From contig CAZBEO010000062.1 in NCBI GenBank assembly GCA_964490935.1, positions 1-19,862 of the forward strand: a DNA stretch of 19,862 bases. The letters run 5' to 3'. The position numbers were made by a program, and so were the translations under genes. Below the pieces are notes generated by a model, which had not been told where the DNA came from, did no database searches, and saw only the letters and a program-made list of their open reading frames with translations. Origin of the DNA: JAQVYB01 sp964490935 (lineage in GTDB: Bacteria; Verrucomicrobiota; Kiritimatiellia; RZYC01). Positions 1-7,129 of the stretch are shown here, piece after piece (positions within the stretch are counted from its first letter, which is position 1; every line of letters starts with the position of its first letter).

Positions 1-20
1 CGATGACCCCGGGCTATTCT

Positions 21-39
21 CCCCGGCCCCTCCGGGGCC
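21..39. other. GC-rich hairpin at window edge
   Basis: GGCCCC at 25-30 pairs with GGGGCC at 34-39 (an alternative pairing is CCCCGG at 21-26 with CCGGGG at 32-37). No T-run follows on either side, so this is not a clear intrinsic terminator. It may be the tail of whatever lies upstream of the window. Confidence 0.35.
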
Positions 40-65
40 ATCATGACGCAGATTTCTTTCGGCGG

Positions 66-142
66 TTCCAACGATTGGAAAAAACGCTAAAAAAAGTTCC
101 AACGGTTGGAAAAACGTAGAAAAATGTTTCCAATGATTGGAA
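66..142. repeat. Three phased 15-bp palindromes (TTCCAAYGRTTGGAA)
   Basis: Perfect or near-perfect palindromes lie at 66-80 (TTCCAACGATTGGAA), 97-111 (TTCCAACGGTTGGAA) and 128-142 (TTCCAATGATTGGAA). Their starts are exactly 31 bases apart, close to three helical turns, so all three would face the same side of the DNA. The spacers are A-rich runs that should bend the helix. This looks like a multi-site operator, or an intergenic repeat family, just upstream of the topoisomerase gene. The arrangement is directly visible; the binding protein and function are unknown. Confidence 0.8.
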
Positions 143-210
143 ACTTTTTTTGAACGCCCCCGTCTCTCCCCCGCGCCATTCTGTTCTTCCATAATCCCTC
201 CTCACCTGTG

Positions 211-216
211 TATAAC
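211..216 (+). promoter_or_regulatory. Possible -10 box for the topoisomerase gene
   Basis: TATAAC sits 33 bases before the ATG at 249. No convincing -35 is seen 16-18 bases upstream, so this is weak. It lies downstream of the phased palindromes, which would suit their acting as operator or activator sites. Confidence 0.25.
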
Positions 217-248
217 AAAGATTACACCAGCAAGCGGATTTCAGAAAC

Positions 249-2363
249 ATGAAATTGATCGTAACAGAGAAGCCCTCCGTGGCGCGTGACATCGCCGCCG
301 TATGGGGCATCAAGACCAAACGCGATGGCTACCTCGAAGGCAGGGGCTGTGCCGTGACCTGGGCTTTTGGACATCTCGTCACCTTGCTCGAACCCGGCGA
401 CTACGCCCCCGAGCTCAAGGGCTGGAACCTGCAAACCCTCCCCTTCATTCCCGAAGCCTTCCGACTCAAACTCATTCAGAACAGGGGCGTCAAAGAACAA
501 TTCGAAGTCATTCAACGCCTGCTGGGCGAGGCCGACGACATCATCTGCGCAACCGATGCCGGGCGCGAGGGCGAACTCATCTTCCGCTATCTCGCCGATC
601 TCGCCGGACACAAAGACAAACCCTTCCGACGCCTCTGGCTCAACTCCCTCACCACCGAAGCCGTACGCGACGCCTTCGCCCGTCTGCGCGACGGACACGA
701 CTACGACGCCCTCTACGCCGCCGCCCGCTGCCGCAGTGAATCCGACTGGATCGTCGGCCTCAACGCCACCCGCTGCCACACCGTACGCTACGGCACCGCC
801 GGCGGTGGCGACCGAGTGCTTTGGAGCCTCGGGCGCGTCCAAACGCCCGTCCTCGCGCTCATCGTCGAGCGCGACGACGAAATCGACCTCTTCAACACGC
901 AGCCCTTCTGGGAACTCACCACGGTCTACCGCAAGGCCCTCTTCAAATATACCGGCGAACGTTTTACCGATCCCGCCAAGGCCAACGAAGAACTCGCCCG
1001 CATTCAAGGGCAGCCTTTCATCATCCGATCCATCAAAGGCGCGAAAAAAACCGATCGCGCCCCGCAGCTTTATGACCTCACCGCTCTTCAGCGCGACATG
1101 AACCGCCGCTACAACCTCTCCGCCGCCCAGACCCTTTCCATTGCCCAAAGCCTCTACGAACAAAAGGTCATCACCTATCCCCGAACCGATTCGCGCTACA
1201 TCACCGCCGACATCGAGCCGCGCATCCCCCGCATCCTGCACGACCTCGCCTCCCTTCATCCCAAGGCCATCGCCGCACTCGATCTCGAACATCTCTCCTT
1301 TTCCAAACGCATCACCGACAACGAAAAAGTGAAAGATCACCACGCCATCATCCCCACCGGCGTCCCGCCGCGCGCCCTCGATAAGCGCGCACAACAGGTC
1401 TACGACGCCATTCTCGTCCAGCTCATCGCCGCCTTCTATCCCGACTGTGAAAAAGAAATCACCACCGTGGATGGCGAGAGCAACGGCGTACCCTTTCAGG
1501 CCAAGGGTACCGTCGTTCTTCAACCCGGCTGGACCGTCCTCTTCCCCGCGGCCAAGAAAAAGGAAGAGGATGATCAGGAACTGCCCGCCTTCACCGCCGG
1601 TGAGGAGGGCCCCCACGAACCTTCCGTACGCGAGGGCAAAACCAAACCCCCGAAACACTACACCGAAAATTCCCTCCTTGCCGCCATGGAGTCTGCCGGA
1701 AAATTCGTGGAAGACGAAACACTGCGCGAGGCCCTCAAAGAACGCGGCATCGGAACACCTGCCACCCGCGCCGCCATCATCGAAACCCTGCTGCGACGAC
1801 ACTACATCCGGCGCGAAAAGAAAACCATCCTCGCCACCGACATGGGCCGCTTCCTCATTTCCCTCCTGCAGGACAACCTCCTCAAGTCGCCCGAAATGAC
1901 CGGTGAGTGGGAAGAAAAACTCCATCGCATCGAGCGCGGAACCTACGCCCCCGAAGCCTTTATGCGGGACATTGCCGACTACACCGGCCAGCTTGTACGC
2001 GGCGCTGTCGCCGCCCGCGTGGACCCGGCGCAATGGGGACGCTGTCCCCTCTGCGGCGCCGAACTCATCGCCGGAAAAAAAGGCATTGGCTGCTCGAAAT
2101 GGAAAGAAGGCTGCTCCTATGTCCTTTGGCGAGCCTACAAAGAACTTCAACTCAGCGGTCCCCAGGCACGCGAACTGCTCCAATTGCACGTCCTGCTGCG
2201 TCCCGTCAACCTGCCGGGCATCGGCCCACGCGCCCTGCGCCTCACCCGCTCCGGCGCTCTCATGGACGTGGAATGCCCCCGCCGCGAACAACAAAACATG
2301 CCGAAGAAAACGAGCAACCGTCCGCCCGCCAAACGCCCCGTTGCGACGAAAGGTTCCGTCTGA
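249..2363 (+). CDS. topB: DNA topoisomerase III (type IA)
   Basis: A 704-residue type IA topoisomerase, the usual size for TopB. It nicks one DNA strand through a 5'-phosphotyrosine, passes the other strand and helps unlink replication and recombination intermediates in the cytoplasm. The N-terminal TOPRIM fold starts with VTEKPSVA (E7) and carries ATDAGREGE (D103, E107, E109). The catalytic tyrosine is Y310 in VITYPRTDSRY. A C-terminal zinc-finger-like segment has CPLC (C599, C602) followed by C615 and C622, and a basic tail closes the protein. The ATG at 249 gives the canonical MKLIVTEKPSVA start, although no strong Shine-Dalgarno is visible. GC content is clearly above that of the island. 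The family is certain; whether this is the chromosomal housekeeping copy or a mobile-element copy cannot be told, as the 3' flank is a scaffold gap. Confidence 0.97.
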   Translation: MKLIVTEKPSVARDIAAVWGIKTKRDGYLEGRGCAVTWAFGHLVTLLEPGDYAPELKGWNLQTLPFIPEAFRLKLIQNRGVKEQFEVIQRLLGEADDIICATDAGREGELIFRYLADLAGHKDKPFRRLWLNSLTTEAVRDAFARLRDGHDYDALYAAARCRSESDWIVGLNATRCHTVRYGTAGGGDRVLWSLGRVQTPVLALIVERDDEIDLFNTQPFWELTTVYRKALFKYTGERFTDPAKANEELARIQGQPFIIRSIKGAKKTDRAPQLYDLTALQRDMNRRYNLSAAQTLSIAQSLYEQKVITYPRTDSRYITADIEPRIPRILHDLASLHPKAIAALDLEHLSFSKRITDNEKVKDHHAIIPTGVPPRALDKRAQQVYDAILVQLIAAFYPDCEKEITTVDGESNGVPFQAKGTVVLQPGWTVLFPAAKKKEEDDQELPAFTAGEEGPHEPSVREGKTKPPKHYTENSLLAAMESAGKFVEDETLREALKERGIGTPATRAAIIETLLRRHYIRREKKTILATDMGRFLISLLQDNLLKSPEMTGEWEEKLHRIERGTYAPEAFMRDIADYTGQLVRGAVAARVDPAQWGRCPLCGAELIAGKKGIGCSKWKEGCSYVLWRAYKELQLSGPQARELLQLHVLLRPVNLPGIGPRALRLTRSGALMDVECPRREQQNMPKKTSNRPPAKRPVATKGSV

Positions 2364-2489
2364 TAGGCGCATACTGAGAGATCGTTCACTTTGATAAGCT
2401 CTCCTCAACGGCACGCGAGGACGCGCGCCCTCCATGCAAGTCGAAGAGTAACACGAATAAAAAACCCATCAGGGTCACACCGTAAATAT
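2364..2489. other. Intergenic stretch after topB, up to scaffold gap
   Basis: No gene is seen. GC-rich interrupted symmetry occurs at about 2407-2430 (ggcacgcgag..gcgcgcc). The last 27 bases before the gap (2463-2489) are identical to the first 27 after it. No clear intrinsic terminator for topB is visible. Confidence 0.5.
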
Positions 2490-2589
2490 NNNNNNNNNNN
2501 NNNNNNNNNNNNNNNNNNNNNNNNNNNNNNNNNNNNNNNNNNNNNNNNNNNNNNNNNNNNNNNNNNNNNNNNNNNNNNNNNNNNNNNNN
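2490..2589. other. Assembly gap (100 N)
   Basis: Exactly 100 N, the conventional placeholder length. The 27 bases on either side are identical (2463-2489 and 2590-2616). The gap is therefore probably where an assembler stopped at a repeat, and its true length could be zero, negative or large. The adjacency of topB to the receptor gene is thus inferred by scaffolding. Confidence 0.95.
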
Positions 2590-2593
2590 AACC

Positions 2594-2696
2594 CATCAGG
2601 GTCACACCGTAAATATTCACTTCTAGGCCTGGCTGGTCAACTTCCGATAACGGCCATTATCTGTTAGAAGTGAATATTTACGGTGTGACCCTGATG
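2594..2696. repeat. Long inverted repeat with 32-base arms
   Basis: The arm at 2594-2625 is the exact reverse complement of 2665-2696, with a 39-base spacer. The arm contains GTCACACCGTAAATATTC, which also ends the sequence before the gap. The structure lies between the convergent ends of topB and the receptor gene, so it could act as a bidirectional terminator-like hairpin or be the remains of a small mobile repeat. No ORF lies inside. Confidence 0.8.
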
Positions 2697-2718
2697 ATTC
2701 GTGTGACTCTGATGATTC
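2683..2718 (+). repeat. Tandem 18-bp repeat
   Basis: Two adjacent copies of GTGTGACYCTGATGATTC (2683-2700 and 2701-2718) differ at one base. The first overlaps the right arm of the long inverted repeat, and a more distant relative is visible in reverse just before the gap. The array stops two bases before the receptor stop codon. Confidence 0.75.
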
Positions 2719-2720
2719 GA

Positions 2721-4529
2721 TTAGAACGCGACCGTCAGGCTGGCGTACACGCGGCGTCCCGTGGCCGTTGCCTGGCCCGGGAATTCCTCGAAGTCATCGT
2801 CCCATAAATTTTCCGCCGCGAGGTCCAGTTGCGCCGCCAGCCACCACGGAAGACGCAGTCCGAAGCGGATTGCGGCCAACCATTGCTCATCCCCGTGATT
2901 GCGCAATGGGTTTTCCGCCTGACGCCGATAGCCCTGATCAAAGGCGCAATGGAAATTCCGCGTCACCTGCCATGCCACATTCACGCGGGTCGCCACGCGG
3001 GCATAATCCAGCGCGTAGCGCCCGGCGTATGCCTCCGCATCATCCCACTGATTCAGCAGCAGTCCGTCCGCCCGCAACGTGACATCGCGAAGCGCCATCC
3101 ATACCAGCGAGCCCTCCACCCCGAGCGCCCGAACGGTTCCGATATTCTCCGCCATCCAGCGGGTGGAGTCCGGCGTCGGGCGCACCCAGTCCACCGTATC
3201 GCGGGTCTCGCGTGCGAACGGGCCGAGTTCGAGGCTCCAGGCGTCATATATCTGCTTCCAATTCAATTCGAGCGTATCGGCCCACTGATTATCGAGCCCC
3301 TCTTGTCCCAGACTGGATGGTGACTCGTAATTCAGCTCCGTGTAGGAGGGCTGCCGCACACTCCGACTGACGGATAATTCGAGCGCCTGCCCTTCCGCAG
3401 GCACCCACTCAATGGCCGCCTGCGGGAGGGTGGCCGGCTTCCCGCGCTCGAACCATTCCTGCCGTACACCCGCCGCAAAACGCCAGTTCTCCACCCGCCC
3501 CTCCGGAATCAGCGTCAGCGCGGCATGACTCCGACGATGATCCCCCAGCGAACCGCTCGTCAGCTCCTCCTGGTCCGCACTGATCCGTCCGACCGCTCCG
3601 AGCGCATCGGACGCACGCCACCGACCCCCTGCCTGCGCGGAGGTCGTTCTGGTGCGGTGCTCATTGCGGTAAACCGTCGGCAGGTCCAGTTGGTAGTCAT
3701 CGTGAAAATCCCGATACGCCGCCGAAGCATCCGCGTAGTGTTCTTCGTCCCCGCGCCGAACCGAACCGAGCAGCAAAAAATCGCGCGTCTTCTCCTCGGC
3801 GGGGTAGTCGGGATTCGTGCCGTAATACCCGCGTGCGCCGAATTCTTTTTCCTGGTAACCAGCCACGGTGTCCAACTGCACCTCGTCGCGCACCCATTGC
3901 AGCGAGGCACCACCCAGTGCGCCCCGGTTATTGTTGTCGGCATAATTGACGTGTTGAAATCGGTCAACCCCGCCAAAGGCCGCGAGGCCCAAACTTCCGC
4001 GCGAGGCCGACGTCATCAGCCGTTGCCCAACATACCCGTGCGCCCAGCCGCTTTCATAGTCGCCGATCCCTGCCGACCATTTCGAACCCGAAGCGATCGG
4101 ACGCAACGACAAACTGATTGTTCCATCCAAGTAGCCCTCCGTATGCAAAGCCTGGTCAAAGCCCGTACGCACCTTCGGAGCAGAAAATAGCGCCGAAGTC
4201 AGCGGCAATTCCGCGTTGAAATGTTCGGTTTGCGCATTACCGAGAGAGAGCCCCTGCACCGAAAAGCCTGCGCCGCTGAACGAGCCGCCCCGGATGCTCA
4301 AATCGCTCTGCCCGCCCGGGCCGCCCTGACTGTTCAGCATCACGCCCGGCAACCGCGCCGCCTCCTGTGCCACCGACGCCTCCGGCCCGGCGACACCCTC
4401 CGCGCCCCGCGCCCCGCGCACCACCACCTCCGGCCCCGTATAGACCTCCTGCGCACCCACCGAATGGCCCGATAACCCAGCGATCAAAATCCATACAAAA
4501 CCAAAACACCATCCTGAACGGTTGACCAT
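2721..4529 (-). CDS. TonB-dependent outer-membrane receptor (BtuB-like)
   Basis: About 602 residues. The first 26 form a signal peptide (hydrophobic core WILIAGLSGHSVGA, likely cleaved after GA and before QE). A plug-like segment follows (about 30-130) with RLPGVMLNSQGGPGGQSDLS and IRGG, then alternating aromatic/polar beta-strand sequence, ending in LTVAF with the terminal phenylalanine typical of outer-membrane barrels. Such receptors bind a scarce ligand outside the cell and import it using TonB energy. I chose ATG at 4529 rather than GTG at 4535 because AAAGG lies 8 bases before it. The ligand is unknown: vitamin B12 or another chelate is a guess, and no recognisable cobalamin riboswitch precedes it. 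The family call is firm, the BtuB subfamily less so. Confidence 0.85.
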   Translation of the reverse strand: MVNRSGWCFGFVWILIAGLSGHSVGAQEVYTGPEVVVRGARGAEGVAGPEASVAQEAARLPGVMLNSQGGPGGQSDLSIRGGSFSGAGFSVQGLSLGNAQTEHFNAELPLTSALFSAPKVRTGFDQALHTEGYLDGTISLSLRPIASGSKWSAGIGDYESGWAHGYVGQRLMTSASRGSLGLAAFGGVDRFQHVNYADNNNRGALGGASLQWVRDEVQLDTVAGYQEKEFGARGYYGTNPDYPAEEKTRDFLLLGSVRRGDEEHYADASAAYRDFHDDYQLDLPTVYRNEHRTRTTSAQAGGRWRASDALGAVGRISADQEELTSGSLGDHRRSHAALTLIPEGRVENWRFAAGVRQEWFERGKPATLPQAAIEWVPAEGQALELSVSRSVRQPSYTELNYESPSSLGQEGLDNQWADTLELNWKQIYDAWSLELGPFARETRDTVDWVRPTPDSTRWMAENIGTVRALGVEGSLVWMALRDVTLRADGLLLNQWDDAEAYAGRYALDYARVATRVNVAWQVTRNFHCAFDQGYRRQAENPLRNHGDEQWLAAIRFGLRLPWWLAAQLDLAAENLWDDDFEEFPGQATATGRRVYASLTVAF

Positions 4530-4583
4530 ACACACAGCCTTTCCTCAATTAAAACACATCCCCGCCACCCGGAAAGGAGTGGA

Positions 4584-4613
4584 AATACACCACACACCCC
4601 GCCCGTGTGTCAA
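4584..4613 (-). promoter_or_regulatory. Putative sigma-70 promoter for the receptor gene
   Basis: Read on the minus strand, TTGACA (4608-4613) is followed after 18 bases by TGTATT (4584-4589; 4 of 6 match to TATAAT). The -35 is a perfect match and overlaps one arm of an inverted repeat. The distance to the ATG at 4529 is about 55 bases, suitable for a short leader. Confidence 0.5.
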
Positions 4614-4643
4614 CCATCAGTGTCCGAGGGTTTACACACGGGC
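4601..4643. promoter_or_regulatory. Inverted repeat overlapping receptor -35 box
   Basis: GCCCGTGTGT (4601-4610) and ACACACGGGC (4634-4643) are exact 10-base inverted arms separated by 23 bases. The left arm overlaps the putative TTGACA at 4608-4613. The placement suits a repressor or activator operator controlling the receptor, for example by ligand or metal availability. No named regulator consensus is recognised. Confidence 0.5.
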
Positions 4644-4665
4644 TGGAGCAATGAGGAGGGTCGGT

Positions 4666-4825
4666 TCAAAATGAAGCATAAAGGCGTTGAATCATTCGGG
4701 TCCATTCTTCCCTGTTGGGCTGCTGGAAAGCGGGGATTTGAGCAGCCGCTTCCTCCAGACGCTGCATAAGACCATCCGCGGCGACCTCTTCGGCCTTCCG
4801 TACAGGTACAAAATGCGCGGGAATC
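4666..4825 (-). pseudogene. Unrecognised protein C-terminal fragment
   Basis: On the minus strand an open frame of about 50 codons ends at a TGA (4666-4668). It reads as natural protein: an alpha-helical stretch (RKAEEVAADGLMQRLEE), then IPAFQQPNREEWTRMIQRLY and ASF. It has no start of its own, and upstream it runs into the decayed transposase N-terminus (LIPAHF). It is therefore a broken 3' end of some gene joined to IS debris. I do not recognise the family. The apparent 94-residue plus-strand ORF over the same bases is a shadow. Confidence 0.4.
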
Positions 4826-4947
4826 AATTCACAAATTTACCGGAACATGATATGCTTTCTTCGCGTGATCAGTTTGGCATAAGCCATCTCCTTTTCGGTG
4901 AAGCAGATTGTGGCCTACCGATCAGCCATTATAAAGTTCTCTTCTCA
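4811..4947 (-). pseudogene. IS4-family transposase 5' remnant (copy A)
   Basis: Bases 4867-4947 match 19517-19597 at 74 of 81 positions. This segment holds the IS end, the GGAG ribosome site and the first codons of a transposase read on the minus strand. In copy B the frame starts MPNRSARKN; here codon 4 is TGA instead of CGA, and a frameshift follows before ELIPAHF/CELIPAHF is recovered in another frame. Nothing of the catalytic core survives. The identification rests on copy B, which retains recognisable IS4-type core sequence. This copy marks the left border of the glycan island. Confidence 0.6.
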
Positions 4948-5042
4948 AACTGTGGGATGCTGGTGACTTAATTTAGAGGACATGTTTTGTATAGACTGGA
5001 GAACACAAAGGTGTTTGTTAACACCTTGGAGAAGAAGTTTTA
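4948..5042 (+). promoter_or_regulatory. Leader of the glycan operon with hairpin before the RBS
   Basis: AAGGTGTT (5008-5015) pairs with AACACCTT (5020-5027) around a TGTT loop. GGAG (5028-5031) follows at once as the ribosome site of the ATG at 5043. A weak -10 candidate, TATAGA, is at 4990-4995 without a clear -35. The hairpin could modulate access to the ribosome site or protect the mRNA 5' end. No ops/JUMPstart element is recognised. Confidence 0.35.
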
Positions 5043-6020
5043 ATGAAATTAATCATTCAGATTCCCTGCTACAATGAGGAAAAAACATTGGCGGTTACGT
5101 TGCGGCAGTTGCCGCGTGAAGTGTCGGGGTTTGATTGCGTGGAATGGCTGGTTATTAATGATGGCAGTCAGGATAACACCGAACGGGTAGCGCGTGATTG
5201 CGGTGTAAATCATATTGTGCGTTTCTCTCGGAATCGTGGATTGGCCAAGGCCTTTATCGCGGGGCTGGAAGCCTGTTTGGCCGCTGGGGCCGACGTCATT
5301 GTGAATACCGATGCGGACAACCAGTATTGCGCCGACGACATCCCGAAACTGACCGGTCCTGTTTTAAGACAGGAGGCGGATATTGTGGTGGGGGCGCGTC
5401 CGATTGCCGACATCCCTCATTTTTCGCACATAAAAAAAGCGCTTCAATTTTTAGGTAGCTGGGCGGTGCGCAAAGCCAGTATGACGGATGTGGTCGATGC
5501 CCCCAGTGGCTTTCGGGCTTTTAGTCGTTCGGCGGCTATGCAGTTGAATGTCTTTAACCAATATACCTATACTTTAGAGACGATTATTCAAGCGGGGTAC
5601 AAAGATATAACGATTATCTCGGTGCCGATCCGCGTGAACGAAGACTTGCGCCCTTCCCGGCTGGTCAAAAGTATGGGCAGTTATGTGAAACGTTCTGTGC
5701 TGACGATCGGACGCATTTTTATGGTTTATAAACCCATGAAATGCTTCCTGTTTCTAGGGACGATACCGTTAATTTTAGGTTTGTTAATTTCATTGCGGTT
5801 TCTTTTGCATTATTTGATAGGACAAGGCGGTGGAAGAATTCAATCATTGATTCTGGCGTCGATCCTGCTAGGGCTTGCATTTCTCCTTTATGTGGTGGCC
5901 TTGCTGGCAGATCTTATCTCCGTCAACAGGAGATTACTTGAAAAAGTAGATTGGCGAATTCAGAAGTTGGAGGATCAAAATCGAGTGATTCTGAAACAGG
6001 GGGGAAACAGGATTAGATGA
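5043..6020 (+). CDS. Membrane-anchored GT2 glycosyltransferase (DPM1-like)
   Basis: 325 residues. The N-terminal GT-A domain (about 1-225) has IQIPCYNEEKTL, VINDGSQD (D40) and NTDADNQY (D90 and D92 of the DxD motif). Two hydrophobic helices follow (about 233-256 and 268-293), then a basic, charged tail. The layout matches GT2 enzymes that move a sugar from a nucleotide donor to a polyprenyl phosphate at the inner membrane, like dolichyl-phosphate mannose synthase and bacterial WcaA/GtrB relatives. The product could feed the GT-C enzymes downstream, which use lipid-linked sugars. A GGAG lies 11 bases before the ATG. Its stop overlaps the next start (ATGA), which indicates translational coupling. 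Substrate is unknown. Confidence 0.88.
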   Translation: MKLIIQIPCYNEEKTLAVTLRQLPREVSGFDCVEWLVINDGSQDNTERVARDCGVNHIVRFSRNRGLAKAFIAGLEACLAAGADVIVNTDADNQYCADDIPKLTGPVLRQEADIVVGARPIADIPHFSHIKKALQFLGSWAVRKASMTDVVDAPSGFRAFSRSAAMQLNVFNQYTYTLETIIQAGYKDITIISVPIRVNEDLRPSRLVKSMGSYVKRSVLTIGRIFMVYKPMKCFLFLGTIPLILGLLISLRFLLHYLIGQGGGRIQSLILASILLGLAFLLYVVALLADLISVNRRLLEKVDWRIQKLEDQNRVILKQGGNRIR

Positions 6021-7129
6021 GTCTGAAGGCTGCAACAGCAAAAATAATGTGCCGGAAATGGTCCGATCTAGAGATTAACGAACTGGTTGGTAGCCATCGG
6101 ACCTGTGCATTGGCTGTGGCGGGTGATGATAAAATTCGTCTCGGGGCAGCTTCATCCGGGGTGGTTACTGCTTTGTTGGTTTACGCCTTAACAAAGAAAT
6201 TAATCGATGGAGTTATAACGCTTTCTGCTCAAGTTGAAAATAACCAAATCCGATGTGCCCCGAAAATGTGTAGCACGAAGCGGGAGTTGATGGATTGTCA
6301 GGGGAGTGTCTATGTGGTAGTGCCATCCTGGTTGCAAAAAACCGTGCAACTGCTGAAGGCTTCTCAGGGGCGAGTCGCTGTAGTTGGCTTGCCCTGTCAT
6401 ATATGTCTGCTCCGTCGGAAACTGGACCATCATCCGGAACTTAAGACGCGGGTTTTTTTTACGATTGCATTGTTCTGTGGGCATACTACGCAGCCACCGC
6501 TTTTCACTCATTTGTTTTCAGAACTAATTAAGGAGAAAAAACAAGCTATTCGCCGTTTTTGCTTTCGAATTGGCCATTGGCGCGGTCAGTCTTTGGTTGA
6601 GTTTGTTGACGGCACGTTTTTGCTATTTTCTTCTTCACGGTATAAATTGTATCAGAATCTTTTTTTCTTCGGCGCACAGAAATGTTTGTCGTGTGCAGAT
6701 CATTTTGGGTATGAGGCGGATATCTCGGTAGGCGATGCCTGGTTGTATGAGTTGGCGAAAGAACCGGTTAAGTATTCATCGGTCATTATAAAAACAGATG
6801 TGGGGGAAGCGCTTTGGGCGGATGCCGTTCAAGACACTGCGGTGGTGGTCCGGGTGTGTGGGATCGAGAAGATTTTAGAAGGACAGCGACGTTCCGCTCT
6901 TTTTCATCACCGGGTGTCGGCCCGTCGGCGGGCCGGACGCAGCCTGGGCATCAAGGTGCATGAACCGGTGTCAACCAAGGCATCGTTCCTGGATATAGCC
7001 GTTGCGTGGTTTATGCTGTTTAACTGGAGATGGAGTCAGGGACGTTACGCAGGATGGATCTTTCGTATACCGAAGCCCTTGCTTAAACTATATCTCTATT
7101 TCATTAAAGCGTTGGAATCTCTACAATGA
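6017..7129 (+). CDS. FrhB/FdhB-family protein of polysaccharide clusters
   Basis: 370 residues of the coenzyme F420 hydrogenase/dehydrogenase beta-subunit family. Key motifs: GAASSGVVTALLVY near residue 45, VVGLPCHICLLRR (C127, C130), ALFCGH, and CLSCADHFGYEADISVGDAW (C223, C226, D228, G239-D240). The usual N-terminal ferredoxin CxxCxxCxxxCP pair is not visible, so it may keep only the core flavin/Fe-S fold. It overlaps both neighbours by 4 bases (ATGA) and sits directly before a polysaccharide pyruvyl transferase. From memory this pairing recurs in bacterial glycan loci, where the FrhB-like role is poorly defined. A redox step in sugar modification is inference; F420 dependence is not implied. 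Confidence 0.8.
   Translation: MSLKAATAKIMCRKWSDLEINELVGSHRTCALAVAGDDKIRLGAASSGVVTALLVYALTKKLIDGVITLSAQVENNQIRCAPKMCSTKRELMDCQGSVYVVVPSWLQKTVQLLKASQGRVAVVGLPCHICLLRRKLDHHPELKTRVFFTIALFCGHTTQPPLFTHLFSELIKEKKQAIRRFCFRIGHWRGQSLVEFVDGTFLLFSSSRYKLYQNLFFFGAQKCLSCADHFGYEADISVGDAWLYELAKEPVKYSSVIIKTDVGEALWADAVQDTAVVVRVCGIEKILEGQRRSALFHHRVSARRRAGRSLGIKVHEPVSTKASFLDIAVAWFMLFNWRWSQGRYAGWIFRIPKPLLKLYLYFIKALESLQ

Noticed and set aside
66..142. CRISPR array
   Set aside because: The repeats are 15-bp palindromes with 16-base A-rich spacers that resemble each other, only three copies, and no cas genes are nearby.
222..2435. 737-codon open frame antisense to topB
   Set aside because: Its product is a low-complexity, Gly/Phe/Glu-rich shadow caused by the GC-rich codon pattern of topB. 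The plus strand has all type IA topoisomerase motifs.
3525..4190. 221-codon plus-strand frame over the receptor gene
   Set aside because: It is basic and Arg/Pro-rich with no domain. The minus strand encodes a coherent receptor with signal peptide and terminal Phe.
4536..4665. Cobalamin riboswitch before the BtuB-like gene
   Set aside because: I looked for the conserved B12-box (GCCACTG) and the large folded leader. Only a short leader with an inverted repeat is present.
4687..4971. 94-codon plus-strand ORF left of the island
   Set aside because: It spans the IS4 remnant and the unrelated C-terminal fragment, both of which read sensibly on the minus strand. The ORF crosses their junction, so it is chance.
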